Assembly (NCBI GenBank): GCA_014898415.1
Contig: RCTD01000028.1
Span: 682,001 to 746,000, forward strand
Length of the DNA stretch: 64,000 nucleotides
From: Stromatinia cepivora
Taxonomy: Eukaryota > Ascomycota > Leotiomycetes > Helotiales > Sclerotiniaceae
Direction of reading: 5' to 3'
Positions 42,949 through 55,300 of the stretch are shown here, in pieces (within the stretch, counting starts at the first letter, position 1; each line of letters starts with the position of its first letter). The notes below the pieces were generated by a model, which searched no databases, was not told where the DNA came from, and worked only from the letters and a program-made list of their open reading frames with translations. Made by a program: the position numbers and the translations under genes.

Positions 42949-44856
42949 ATGATGAACCGTGAGGAGTTTTCTACTGGGGTTGGAACTGTTACAACAACTC
43001 ACACGTCGAAAAGCTCACCAATGAAGAGTTTTGTGGCTCATATACTAAGAGAACTAAGACGACCTAGTCGACTCCGTAGTCGTATCCTAATCTCATTCAT
43101 TTTAATATCCTCTGTGATTTTTCTTTTTCTTGGCAGATGGCATGCGGTCAGTACATTTCAAGGTGTTCATTAATCAAGCAGAAGATAGCCCGCAAGTTCT
43201 AATGTTCAACTACAAGTTTTTCTAGGTTGCTAACATATCTTTTCTTAGTATAAAATCCAACGCACAGCGTCACATTTGGGTAACTACGTTCCTAATAAAC
43301 TAGCAGGAGCTTTCGTGCCATATAATGTTATCGACGGTGGTAGGTTGGACAAAACTACACCAGACAACGATACCAACACAAACATTGTCAGGTCAAAGTT
43401 CCATCTAATAATACCGGCAAGAAAAAGATCAGCCAATCTCTGCAAAACTCTGATATCAGCTGCGGTCCTCAATTATCCACCTCCAACGCTAATTGGGTTT
43501 GAACTGGATGAAAAGGAGGGAAAAGACAGTTCATCTTCACAATACGTACAAGAAACCTTGAATTTTCTTAATGGAAAAGAAGTGCATGATGATGATATAG
43601 TATTGATACTAGATGGGGATACCTGGCTCCAAGTCCCTGTCGAGATAATCATCAGCAGATTCCTGCGCAATACACAGGATTCCAACCTCTCACTTCTCAA
43701 ACAGTACGGACGTGTCAGTATAAATAATAGCATGGTTGATAGAACTAGCCCAAAACGGCCTCGTCCTCAAAAGTACACACAAAAAGTCCTCTTTGCAGCT
43801 CAAAAAGAATGCGGCATTAGAGACGGCTCAGCAGAACTAGCTTGTTACGCAAATATAATACCGCAATCAACATTACCGAAAAATAGTTATGGAAGTAAAA
43901 CGGATAGGTACGAGGCGGGCATATACAATCGTCCGAGATTTATAGAGGGAGCGTTGGCGGTAGGGAAGGCTAGAGATGTACGGAGAGTTTGGAAGAGAGC
44001 CGAGGAACTGGCCCGGTTACAACATAAAAGCAAGGACACATCGGTGCAAAATGTCTTTACGCAAATCTTCGGAGAACAGGAATGGAATCGAATTCAGAGC
44101 CGGAAAGCATCATCTTCTAGATTTTGGATCTGGCTCGAGGCAAAACTCGGATACGGTGTTAATGTTGATGCTCTTGCAGCGAATAATATAACGTTTGAAC
44201 AGGAAGGCCCAAGTGAAAACTATGAATTTGGTATTGGACTTGATTATTCATCGGGGCTTTTCCAGACAATGCGGAAATCGAGTGATGATGTGAGGTTTGT
44301 TCGGTATGGGGAAAAGCAGGAAAAGGGGATTGTGAGACTGAGGGGAATTATTCAGGGTGCAGTCGGAGATTCTGCGAAATTACTCGCAGAATTGAAGGCC
44401 ATTGGAGGACCGCTTGAGTTGTGTGGAGGTGGAGATGTGCATAAAGAAGGAGAGATAAGGGATACTGAGATGGAAAAAGCCTTGATGGACGTAAGAAAGC
44501 AAAATATAACTTGGAAAGATGTGCAATTGGGAACAAATATGGAAGTTCCAGGAACCTCAGTACCCGCGTCCCTAAATTTTAATTTCCATGGCAAAGATAT
44601 AGGCGAAGGGGAAAAAATAAAAAAGGAATTGTGGGGAAATATGTGGTGGGAGAAATGGGATAAAGAGCTATTGAGAGAGTGTACGAGCAGTTTTGGAGCG
44701 GAACAGGCTTGGAAGGATGTTATGGGGGATGGGGAGACGTGGTGGGATTTGAGAGGGGGGAGGGGTGGTGTTTGGACGGGTGAGAGGGTGTGGGTTGAAT
44801 GGGGGGAGGTTTGTGGGGGAGAGGAGTTTGAGGAAGGGGTTTTTGGGGGTGCGTGA
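42949..44856 (+). CDS. Type II membrane protein, putative glycosyltransferase
   Basis: Two exons: 42949-43146 and 43249-44856; 102-bp intron (GTCAGT...TAG), phase 0, 601 residues. A short cytoplasmic N-terminus with basic residues (RELRRPSRLRSR) precedes a single signal-anchor helix (ILISFILISSVIFLFLG), so the bulk should be lumenal. The lumenal part starts with a beta-strand/helix pattern (KFHLIIPARKRSANLCKTLI) and contains DDIVLILDGDTWLQVP, where DGD could be the metal-binding DxD of a GT-A fold. Large aromatic-rich segments near the end (WWEKWDKELL, GETWWDLRGG) are typical for this fungal family. Role: probably Golgi or ER sugar transfer; donor and acceptor unknown. Annotation as glycosyltransferase rests mainly on topology and the DxD. 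Confidence 0.6.
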
Positions 44857-45160
44857 GAGGATGAGAATAGGTTGATGTGTGAATCCTGAGTTGAATTTGG
44901 GACCTGAAGATATATGCTGGTGTTTAGCTTTTGATTGCAATTGAATTATTAAGATCGTAATTATACAAGTAGAGAAGCTCGAGTATTTAAATCAAATGCA
45001 TCACCAGTTTGACAAACTAAGGTTGGAGAATAATTTCTTGGAAACAACAAAATTGACTTGAGCTGCGCAAGAGCTCCCATTGATCATCAGCTGTAAGATT
45101 ATACATACAAGTGGAAATGTATCGAGTGGAGTCTCAGCCCCACAAAGATATACCAATACA
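44857..45160. other. Short intergenic between convergent genes
   Basis: About 300 bp holding both 3' UTRs; nothing else seen. Confidence 0.5.
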
Positions 45161-47283
45161 TTATAACTCCGCGCCCCAAAGACACAAAACCAACTGGTTA
45201 ATCTTCTCTCCCTTCGCCGCACCATCTATCATCTCATACGGAACCATAAATCCCTGTTCCTTAACCAGGTAGCTTGCGAGATTTAGTAGATGCTCATAGT
45301 TTACGGTTGGGGAAGCGAAGAGTTCAGGGTGCCGTGTTCGTAGTTGGGAGATGGTGGCTGTGAGGGTGGAGTATTCGTCGCGTGCTCCGTGGAAGGTGGT
45401 GGAGGGGTTGTGGTTTGAGGGTTTGAGGGGTTTGGTTATTCTGGGGAGGTTGTTGAGGTTAGTTGGGCTTGGAGAGGAGAGGGACAAAGGGGGAGAGGGA
45501 GGGGGGAAGGGAGAGAGGGGAGGGGGGAAGGAAGAAACCTACGATGTTCCGTCTCGAATCCAATGTTCTAATGCTGGATGGATGGCAGCTATGGTTTGCT
45601 GATCGGATGCTTTGAGCATCATGATAAAGATCCAAAGTGTCCAATATGTATAAGCCCAGTCTTCTAATAAAACGGACCAATCTAGTGGAAGTTCTTCCTC
45701 TTGATCTTCGGCTATCAGACCATGTATGGTAGTGGATAGAGAGGGATAATTTTGGGTAAGCAGTGAGTAGGCTTGCTCGATGGAAATGACCTTTAAGTTC
45801 CCAGCTGGAGAACCTGATGAGACTTGAGGAGATGGGCTGAGGATTTGCGTGGTTAGATTATTTAAGGGTTGGAGGGCGGATTGTAATGTAGTAAGTTGCG
45901 AGGTACGATAAATTGTAGCGAGGGATTGATTGGGGCTCTGAGGAACGCTGAGACATTGTTAGTTTGGTCAAATATAGAGACGAGGATATGAGTTTACCCT
46001 AGAGTCGCACCGGTTTGTTCAATCCTCCTAATTTCGTACGAGAGCTTGGACTGAATAATAAAGATTGCCTGGAGTAGGGCTCGGCACAAGGGGCTTTGGA
46101 ACGGATGTGTAATTCTTTCTGGACATATTTCTGGGAACTTCAACATGTATGAACGCTCTCGTTCATTTACTACCATGCAGCAAACCAAATCCACCAGACC
46201 TTCTTCGAAACTGTGGAATTCTAAAATTCGAGGATCTAGTGAGTTGTTTGCGGATGGTGGTTGTACAGCAAACATAAATTCCTCCTCGGGCTGCTTTGGA
46301 TCCGGGGGGATGTGACAATTTTGACTTCTGCGCAATTGAATAGCATCAAGGTCTGGGGTAAGTTTAAGATTGACAACGTTTCGATTCACAAGATCGTTTG
46401 GAAGAATAAAACCGTAGCCAAGTAGCAATTCGCTATTTGATTTGTTTCCATAGTAATTGTAAATTTGATCTCCTTGCGAGACGCCGGCAGAATGAACTAG
46501 ATCGAAGGAATTGGATTTAGGATCTTTTTTCCACTCTACCTGATTGATGCCATTATGATTGCCTATATCAACGAGTGGATAAAGAATCGAAAATCTATCA
46601 TTGCGAACATGGTCTAGATTAAGATCCATATCTATAGAGCTCTCGCTCAGTACTTCGGGACAAATTGTCAAGGACGGCCGAAAACTTCGACTATCAAATA
46701 TGGTAGCAGCCCATTGATACAAGATATAACTGTATTCTTTATGGTTTGGTAATTCCCTCAGAAGCACGACTCCTTTCTTCCACTGATCCCTCCACATCTG
46801 TTCTCGCTTCTGAAGTGGAGGTTCCGCGTTTGTGCCAGCGAGGAATCTCTGATCTTCTTCTGGCCACCAGATAGGAATCCCAAGGCTTTTGGAATCACTT
46901 GGCTGGGGGAGTAATCTGATATACTGCCACCATGGAGATTGTTCACCCTTCAGATATTGCTGCACGAGAAAAAAGTGACCGATGATATTGGGATCATCTT
47001 GCTTTAAAGCCTCCAAGAACTCAATAGGAAACGGCTCCATAGATGGAGATTGGGAATACGTGCCAACTGCATTCAGATATGATAGGGAAATTTGGTATGA
47101 GCATCGTACAATACTTGTTTGAGGAGGTATCGTTTTTTGCGCCTTGAACGATAATCCTGTGATTGCATCTTTATAAATCTCAACATCAGGATGAAGGTAA
47201 GCTCCAGAATTTGTAGCCCATTCAACTAGTTTCTGGATATCCTCTGACATTTTGGTCTCCAACTTGAGCTTCCTTTTAATCAT
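45161..47283 (-). CDS. SET-domain lysine methyltransferase (SETD3/Rkm/LSMT-like)
   Basis: Three exons: 47283-45998, 45947-45543 and 45440-45161; 656 residues. The start could also be the Met at codon 12 (47250, MSEDIQKLVEWA). The split SET fold is visible: an opening GLSFKAQKTIPPQTSIVRC (after the characteristic EWATNSGAYLHPDVEI), a long helical iSET insert (PWWQYIRLLPQP ... SYILYQWAATIFDSRSF), then the catalytic part with ILYPLVDIGNHNG and GDQIYNYYGNKSNSELLLGYGF. The C-terminal helical region continues through exons 2 and 3, as in Rubisco-LSMT-type substrate-binding domains. Members methylate lysine (or histidine) in ribosomal, elongation-factor or actin substrates; the target here is unknown. 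Exon 2 would end with TAG if intron 2 (102 bp, almost pure pyrimidine) were retained. Confidence 0.88.
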
Positions 47284-47823
47284 TGCAGCAGAGAAATCCT
47301 GGCTGCAAAAAAGGTCATTGAGCCCTCCATGAACATATCACGTGTTTAACACAACCTTTGGTGGGTCAATGAAGAAGTTCTTCATTCGTTCCCCGATTTG
47401 CACACGATGGACGAAATAAATCGCATATCGCATAAACTCCTTTCAAACTCTGGTAAGCATTTGAGCCAGAGAGCGTCTGTTTGAATTGGGACATCGAAGA
47501 GTGTCATGAGACCTTGAGGCTTAGGTATATTCAATCTATGTGCGATTTATTTTGTCTACCGCGGTCTTGATACTGTATTTTCACACCATCAGGCTCATTG
47601 CTGTATCTCTACAATACACTGTTCGATGAAAAAAACATTACGGTAAGTTGATTTGTATCAAAGTTTCGCTGATGTGCGAGATTGCCTCGGATACTACCTT
47701 GTACTTGCTGTGTATCTCTCCAATAGGATCAGATTTCTCAAGCCAGGTATAGGATCTTCTGCTGAGGGCGTCCTTCAACCTTCAATCTACCTTTCAACTT
47801 CACAATTTTTTACAGGCGACAAA
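47284..47823. other. Intergenic between divergent genes
   Basis: 540 bp. The hydrolase frame is open back to 47653 but has no ATG before 47824, so it is taken as 5' UTR and promoter. Confidence 0.5.
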
Positions 47824-48879
47824 ATGGTTTCCAATAGATATGGTCGTGAACGCATTGATGAGCATACAGAACTCCTCCAACCGCAGCTTCCAATCCTCAC
47901 GCGCGCATGGTACTTCATTCAGCTATGGGGACTGAAGATAGCTATTGTCTTAATCTTCAAAATCCTGCGCTTTCTACGACCAGTACCTCCAGAAGCTCGA
48001 CCTACGAAGCTCTTGGCATATCCATGTCGACCCAATTTACCAACGCGAATCTTTATCCCAACGTCGAAGCAGGCTGATGACGAACCGCTTCCATTATATC
48101 TCGATCTTCACGGCGGAGGACATGCTTTAATGTTTGCAGAATTTGACGACGAGATCTGCGCAACAATTGCAAATCGTTTGAACATTATCGTTGTGAGCAT
48201 CGAGTATAGTTTGACACCATCGAATAGATTTCCGGTATTGACAAACGATATTGTTGCTATTGCGCAAGCCACAATCAACAATCCCGACCTGAACATTGAT
48301 AAGTCGCGTGTTGTTTTGGGAGGTTTCAGTGCAGGAGGAAACTTGGCTTTATCTGCGGCTCAAATACCTGATTTACGGGGAAAATTGAATGGAGTAATAG
48401 CTTGGTATCCAGTAATGGACTTCACGCTCACACCGGACGAGAAGAAAGCCTCACGGCCATACCGAAATGCAAAGGACTTGGATGATCTACCAGATTTTGG
48501 ACCAGTCCTCGAATGGGGCCATATTTCCCCAGGACAGAATCTTCGTGATCCACTATTGAGCACTAGATTTGCGCGCAGGGACGACCTCCCCAAATGGATA
48601 TATATAATCGGGGCAGAGTACGACATGCTCGCCAAGGAAGCTAGGGATACAGCTTTTGATCTTGCAGATTTGAATGAACAAGAACGGAAAGAAGGAGTGT
48701 ATGGCTTCGAGAAGGATAGTTATAAGTGGACACTAGTAAGAGATGTTCGACATGGCTTCACTCATGACTTGATGGATAATAAAGGGCCGGATGCAGATGC
48801 TATGCGGAAACTCAGGACGGATGAAATATTGGAGCAGGTAGGAGACTGGCTATTTAAAGGTCCATTCTCTAAACATTGA
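47824..48879 (+). CDS. Alpha/beta hydrolase, HSL (hormone-sensitive lipase) type
   Basis: Single exon, 351 residues from ATG 47824 (MVSNRYGRERI), the first ATG in frame. A hydrophobic segment at about residues 28-50 (WGLKIAIVLIFKILRFL) suggests membrane association. The catalytic apparatus is complete: oxyanion-hole HGGG at residues 96-99, nucleophile Ser169 in GFSAGG, acid Asp267 in GAEYDML and His310 in VRHGFTHD. Such enzymes hydrolyse esters or acetyl groups of small molecules; the substrate cannot be told. It lies head to head with the SET-domain gene. Confidence 0.9.
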   Translation: MVSNRYGRERIDEHTELLQPQLPILTRAWYFIQLWGLKIAIVLIFKILRFLRPVPPEARPTKLLAYPCRPNLPTRIFIPTSKQADDEPLPLYLDLHGGGHALMFAEFDDEICATIANRLNIIVVSIEYSLTPSNRFPVLTNDIVAIAQATINNPDLNIDKSRVVLGGFSAGGNLALSAAQIPDLRGKLNGVIAWYPVMDFTLTPDEKKASRPYRNAKDLDDLPDFGPVLEWGHISPGQNLRDPLLSTRFARRDDLPKWIYIIGAEYDMLAKEARDTAFDLADLNEQERKEGVYGFEKDSYKWTLVRDVRHGFTHDLMDNKGPDADAMRKLRTDEILEQVGDWLFKGPFSKH

Positions 48880-49421
48880 GATATCCAATGTTACTTAAAA
48901 AGCTATGGCTATCATTACTTTCAGGTGGGCTTGTGGCAATGTTTGGACAAATGGGTTGGGTTAGCGTTATACCAATTGAAATACTATAGCTCTTAACGTT
49001 ATATTCTCAATCATACAAGCACAATGCGGTACATTGGCATTTCATTGTTGATTCATATTTTGCTGCATGGCTAAGTCTATTCGAACATTATAAGACTCAT
49101 CCTACATAGTTTGGACTACTTTCCAAACTTCAGATCGAATCCGAACATTTGGGGACAAGATACATCTCGATTATACGGCTTCTCCCAAGTACGAGGTTCC
49201 TGAACCTTTGCATTCCACAAGCGTCAACTCTACGAAAGCCGTTCGTATGTTGCGTTTGGGATGAATGAAAAGAAATTACACTACCCAGTGGGGTATATTT
49301 AACTAGCCAAACCCAAATGTCAACATATCATGTGCATTATTCACACAAACATCCTCTCCACTCCATTCCATTGAATGTTACATCATGACGATATAGAGCC
49401 AAGCACGTATCTTTCGGAACC
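48880..49421. other. Intergenic between convergent genes
   Basis: About 540 bp, AT-rich, nothing recognised. Confidence 0.5.
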
Positions 49422-50054
49422 TCAAAATGGAGCTCCAATAGTTTTGTCCCGCAATTCATCCGCCTGTCCATATATCAATTGCTCACTCGCCCTTGCCCTA
49501 TCTTCCGGATTCATTCTCTCCAGCATCTCCCTAATCCTAGCTTCTGCCTCCTCCTCCATCCTCGCTTGCGACATTTTCTCCGTGTCTTTCTGTGACAAAG
49601 GTACATTTCTGAATGGTCCCGGAAAGCCTGGTATATCTTCCAGGACTCGCATCTCCAGCTCTGTGCACTTGCCAGACTCGAAGTCTCCCCCGTTATATAC
49701 CGAAAGAGGCCATATAGCCGGTCTCGATCTTCGTCTTCGATGAAGCCAGGAAAATCGCACGTGCGAAGTCTCCGACCTGAGAGTCGAATCGTCATCCCGC
49801 GCAGGATGTAGAAAGCGTTCCGGAACAGGGAATTTCAAACAGAGGATCAGGAGGAAGGCGACGAATACGCTCACTGATGCGACGATGACCGGGATGACGA
49901 CGGCCGAGTTAATATTGTTCGAGCCGAAAGGTTTTGCAGGCGGCGAGCTACCTGTTGGTGAGGCAGGTACGTCGGCGATGGAAAGAATATCCGCGAATGT
50001 CAAGGCATATTGTGAAGCCAAGATCAAGGATGAAAATAACTCTAAATGTCGCAT
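49422..50054 (-). CDS. Small single-pass membrane protein of unknown function
   Basis: Single exon. The frame extends to 50135, but the Met at 50054 (MRHLELFSSLILASQYALTFA) gives a normal signal peptide and is preferred; 210 residues. A Ser/Pro-rich lumenal or outer segment is followed by one membrane helix (AVVIPVIVASVSVFVAFLLILC), a basic flank (RRRRSRPA) and a cytoplasmic tail with an acidic/basic helical region (MSQARMEEEAEARIREMLERM). The layout is type I, like small fungal sensors or adaptors, but there is no diagnostic motif. No function offered. Confidence 0.6.
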   Translation of the reverse strand: MRHLELFSSLILASQYALTFADILSIADVPASPTGSSPPAKPFGSNNINSAVVIPVIVASVSVFVAFLLILCLKFPVPERFLHPARDDDSTLRSETSHVRFSWLHRRRRSRPAIWPLSVYNGGDFESGKCTELEMRVLEDIPGFPGPFRNVPLSQKDTEKMSQARMEEEAEARIREMLERMNPEDRARASEQLIYGQADELRDKTIGAPF

Positions 50055-52334
50055 CGTGAGACGATGATTCCTTTTGCCTGATTGTAAGGCTTGAGGAACG
50101 ACATTTGTGCTCTGCAGTGAAAGAAAGTAGCTCACGGCAAACGAGGCAAAATAGAGCAGAGGATCTCTCTCAAAGTGAACTTTGCACTGCTCTTCGGAAG
50201 ATATGGCTAAATGTAAGGATTACCTAGAAGGGTTTGATTTATCTGGAGAAGGGAGGTTCCATATGGTAAACTAGTTGGGGGAGAATATTATCAACCCTAG
50301 CTTGTTTGCTTTGCTGCAACCCCCGCAAATATATCATATATCTTTCACCATATCGTATCACAAAAATGCCAACTTTGTGTCACGGCGGTTACGATTCCAG
50401 TTAATGACTGCAGAAATCTAGCCCATTAAAGGTATATTGCTATGCCTTGTTGCAGTAGGTAAATACTAGGTATTTTTTGTGGAGTACTTATCATATCATG
50501 ATTCATAATGTTTCTTTCTGCTTTAGTCTTTAATCCTGGTGATGGACGGTTACATTGCATCTTGATGCTGACATGGATAATTGGAATAACATCACTGCAC
50601 TTATTACTTATTGTTTTTCCTACCTAGAACCCAGTATGATTGATACTATCAACTTCTCAATTTTGTATCGGATTTGTATATCAAGTATGAGAATAGTCAC
50701 AGGTACAGTAATATAAGGGTTCATCACAATTAGATATATAGAAATGCTTACTAGCATCATGATGAAGATCATATAACAATCATCAGCTTATGATCTAGGT
50801 AAGTGCTGAGTGCATCATAGGTGGATGAAATGACTATTCAATCCATTGCAGAAATCGTCCCTCTTCTCCCATACAGAGTACATAATGATACTATTAATGA
50901 ATGGACTCACTTATCCTGCTCATCTCAGGAGTCAGCAGATTCATCGCTCTAGACGGATTTAGTTTAATCAAACAATTGTACGGGGTATGAGCCAAATCCC
51001 CAACTTCCCCGCAATCCTTCCAACTGATAGCTTCCCGTCCCCAAAGTCACCTTACAACCTCAATTTCCACGCCAGATCCAATCACCAACCAGCAGCCAAC
51101 GTCTTAAAAATCCCCCATGCTCCAAATGTGTATGCGTCCTACAATCCTAGTTTCTATGCAAGGAAGTACTAGTTTGGTGTTGTGTTACGATTGTGATTTC
51201 ATGGTAATCGTTGACTTGACTGGTATTGTGATATGCAAAATGCTAATGTGTGGTGCCGTGGTTACTTTGCCGAATATTACGGTATGCCGGTGCGAAAGAT
51301 TTGATATCATCATCGGGATTGATGTTTCCCTAGAGAGAGAGACAAAGAGACTACCTCTCCGATGCTTTGAATAAGATTGCCGAGTAAGTGTGAAGACTTT
51401 CGCTATCAGCTATCAACTACAACGGTGAACAAAAGTCAAAGCAATGGAATCATCATCTCCTACCTGCCTGCTTCTTCATTTTTCCCTAGGTATCACATAG
51501 AACCATCCAGAGCTTGCTGTTGCTGATATTAAGATCCAACCAACCAACCTAAAATACATGATCTTACTTTTCGAAACCTATCATTTTCCATCAATGCACC
51601 GTATCTCCTCCACCAGGTAATCTCAATCCTCAATCCCCAATCCCTCATAACGACAAAATAAAACCTTACTACTCCCAAAGGAGCAGCAGAACCTCAGATT
51701 GATATAGTCAATATATAGTCGAACTAAAATAAATTATGACCAATCATCCTATCATCATCCTATTATACACAAGAATCAAGATTATACTCATCTGCATCTT
51801 CATCTTCATCTGCATCTACATCTAATTCCGACTGATTGAATATTTCTGTATCTCAATACCTATTCGAATAGCCTGAATAGGCCGAATAGCTAGCTATAAT
51901 ACTATCCCAATATCAATCTCCTCTACCGGTACTCAAGATTTTTATCAAGGCATCAATGCACCATATTCCGTGTATAAATCAATCATGAAAACGATTTGGA
52001 AATGTATGGATGCGTATTGCTGTGACAGTGAGTCCTGAGTGATTGAAAATGTTAAAGAATTCAGAACCTCAACGGAAACGATCCCCGCCGCAAAGCCACA
52101 GGACCCACACCGACAAAGGAAGCATCAAATATTTAAGAAAACGAATGGATATTATCAAATTGGTACTTCTTCATCTAAGAATGAATTATGCTCATCTCTC
52201 CTAACTATCACCCCGTATGTTTGTCCCCCAATATTATGAAGCCAAAGTATTGTATAATACAATTTATCCTCTCACGTTCTTCCCACTAACCATCGACCTC
52301 TATTTCATCTTGCCTTATCGTCCTGATTAAATAC
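50055..52334. other. Long intergenic stretch
   Basis: About 2.3 kb without a convincing gene. Short ORFs at 50987-51172 and 51117-51374 lack splice partners and motifs. A run of CATCTG/CATCTT hexamers lies at 51788-51825. The right 250 bp may be the PAN1 3' UTR. Confidence 0.5.
51788..51825. repeat. CATCTG/CATCTT hexamer run
   Basis: Six consecutive degenerate CATCTN hexamers. Confidence 0.7.
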
Positions 52335-55300
52335 TTAATCCAAAACTCTTCCAGCCGTAGCAGCTGCACTCTTGTCCTTAGTTTGTGTCTTCTTCAGAGC
52401 TTTCCCCATCTGAATTTCACCCAACAATCCAGCTGGTCGTCCACCTGCAGGTGGCGCCGCAGGAGCTCCTCCCATATGAGGCATTGGTGGTGGAGGTGGA
52501 GCACCCATTCCCGGTGGCGGAGGAGGAGGTGGTGGAGGAGGACCACCTGGTGCACCAGCTGATGGCATTGGTGGTGGGGGAGGTGGAGACACTGCAGCAG
52601 GCGAATGAGGTGCGGATGTAGCTTCGTTGCCCATAGCCGACAAAGGACGAGGAGGCCCCATGGTTCCGAAAAGAATCGATGCCAAATGACGTGCGCCGCC
52701 TGCACCAGGTCCTTCATCGTCAGAAGAATCATCTTCTTTGTCAGATCCAACAACGTCCCAATCGTCTTCTTCTGGACGCACACGAGATGGTCTGTTACCT
52801 GTTGGCTGAACTTGGATTGGTGCAGGAGGGGGAAGTTCTTGAGAAGGAAGACGATGGAATGGGTTGTTAGATGCAGTAGATGCGGCAGAAGCATCACTAG
52901 ATTGAGCCATCTTTTTCAGGAAAGGATTGCGGGTCTCCGTTTCAGCTGGAGGGCTGACAACAGGGCTATTAACTTGTGGGGTTGGTGGAGGAAGGCTGGT
53001 TGTTGTTGCTGCAACAGGGCTATTAACTTGTGGGGTTGGTGGAGGAAGGCTGGTTGTTGTTGCTGCAACAGGAACGGGTGATACAATGACTGGGATTGAG
53101 GGAGGAGGAGGGGGTGGAGAGGCTTCTTTGCGCTCAAATTCTTGACTTCCCTGAGTTGGTGTTGATGCTTGAGGGGTAACTTGCTCCGGACCTTCATCCT
53201 CATCCGATGAGTCTGAATCATCAATGGCTTCCAACTGACGTTGCAATTCCCGCTCACGTGATTGGGCAGCTTCGATCTCTGCACGTTGAGCTGCAAGACG
53301 AGCTTCTTGTTGTTTTGTCTCGGCTTGTAGAGCCTTTCTCTTCTTTTTCTCCTCTTCTTTCTTCAATTTCCCAGCCTTCATTTGCTCTTCCAAAGCCTTC
53401 ACACGAGCTTGAGCCGCCTCGCGCTCTTTTGCAAGTTCATTTTCTTGTCGTTGAGCATCGTCCCTATGGATGTTAGCAGTGTGAAAGTAAATTAGGTGAA
53501 GGAATGGCGTACTCTAGCTCATTTGTGGCAATAATTTGTGCCTTTTGCTCCTTGAGAATTCTCTCCTCTTCGGCTTTGCGTTCACTAGCATCACTTCTTG
53601 CCGCCTTCCTTGAAGGCGGTGGGGGTGGCTTTTTCGTGATTTCCTTTGGTTGATCGGGTGTAGGTGGCGCCACACCCTGCTCTTCAGCAATTCTAGCTTG
53701 CCTTTCGGCTTCACGTTTAGCATCTTCCTCTTCCGCTTGCCTGAGTTTGGCAGCACGCTCATTCTTCTCACGCTCCAATCTCTGTTGTGTTGTCTCTCCA
53801 GGTTTAGAAGGTGCCCTAATGCCAAGAGCAGCTAGACGCTCAGCCATGCGCTGCTCTGCCTGTTGCTTAATGTACGCTGCTCTATCTTCTGGCGTCTTAT
53901 ATTGTGAATATGTACCTCCAGAAGGGGTTGGTGTAGATGAAGGCTTCGACGATGGAGTTTCACTACGAGCTGCTGGAGCAGAGCTAACACGAGACGTCTC
54001 AGCACGAGGAGCCTCCCTACTGCGATCGTCGGTTCTGACTTTTGCACTTCTACTGCTCCTTTGCAAATCAAAAATGAAGTCTTTGACTTCATCTTCAACA
54101 CCAAGCCCATCCTCCCAACGTCTTTTCTCATGCTCGCTAGATGAACTCTCGCCACCATCTTTGAGACTATCCTCCAGGCCTCTTGAAAAATCACGGACAC
54201 TTTCTTCGACGTCTTGAACCATCCGCTCATTATTTTCCTTCTCGGTCCTGATTTTAAGGTTTTCTTCTTCGAGGCGTTTGGGTGCATCCAAATCATCATT
54301 ACTTATCTCAATCTTCTTGCCAGTGAGAGCAGCAGAGCGTTGTTGCATCATGGCCTTAGCTCTTGCTTTGAGTCTATCTGATTCTGTAACAGCGCCACCA
54401 GGACCAGTTCCAACGATGCTGGAAGCACTTCCAGGGTGAGCTTTTGCATCCTTTAGACGGAAAAGTTCAAGCTTTGCATCGGCAATGCTTCTTTCCGTCC
54501 GTCGAACACGCGACGCAATATCCGGAAGCTTATCAGTCAATGTCTGTAATTGTCTCTTCATAGCACGACGTTCGGCGCCGGAATCAACGTTACGCAATGA
54601 AGCGTCTGGGTGCGCATCGATATCTTCTTGAATACGACGAATGCGGCGATACAAATCTTCTGCTTCACGACGATCCTTACGATCAAGGGCATCATCTTCA
54701 TCCGCAGCATTTTCGTCCTTGAAATCAATTGCATCTAAAATCACTTGTTTCTCTCTGATTTTCTTTTTCAGTTGATCCAGAGAAAGATCATCATTAGAAG
54801 TTGTTGACCCTGGAGACGAAGGTCGTGGGGAAGAAGCTCCGAGTCTGCGACGAGCACTAGATTTATAGCCAACATCATCATCGTTATTCTTAAATACCGT
54901 GGCATCTTTACGGCCTATACGACCCGGTCCAGAATCCCCACGGAAAGAATGGCTCTTGAGATAGCTTACTCCAGTCTTTTGGGGCAAAAGCGTAGCGCCA
55001 GAGTTCTTTCGGAAATCTGATTCTTGATGAAGCAACGACTTGACGGCTCCAATTGAATCATTGAAGTTACGAGTGGAAGGGGGTACAAGTTCGGGAGGTA
55101 ATTGAGCTGGTAGAGGATATCCATTAAGCTTTCGATAGATCAAATGCATAGCAACCGCAAATTCATCCATGTTAAGCTTTCCCTTGTTGCCATGATCCGA
55201 TAAGGTCCAGATGCGTTCTAGGTCGGGCTTTTCAAGGCCACTCTGCCCAAAAACCTCGATAGCAACATCACCGCCAATGAATCCTTTTCCAAATCCATCC

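Noticed and set aside
30457..50054. Biosynthetic gene cluster
   Set aside because: Regulator, hydrolase and methyltransferase are present in the window but unlinked; there is no backbone synthase, P450 or transporter nearby.
52394..52897. 167-codon minus-strand ORF overlapping PAN1
   Set aside because: Same strand but other frame within the proline-rich PAN1 exon; low-complexity DNA keeps several frames open.
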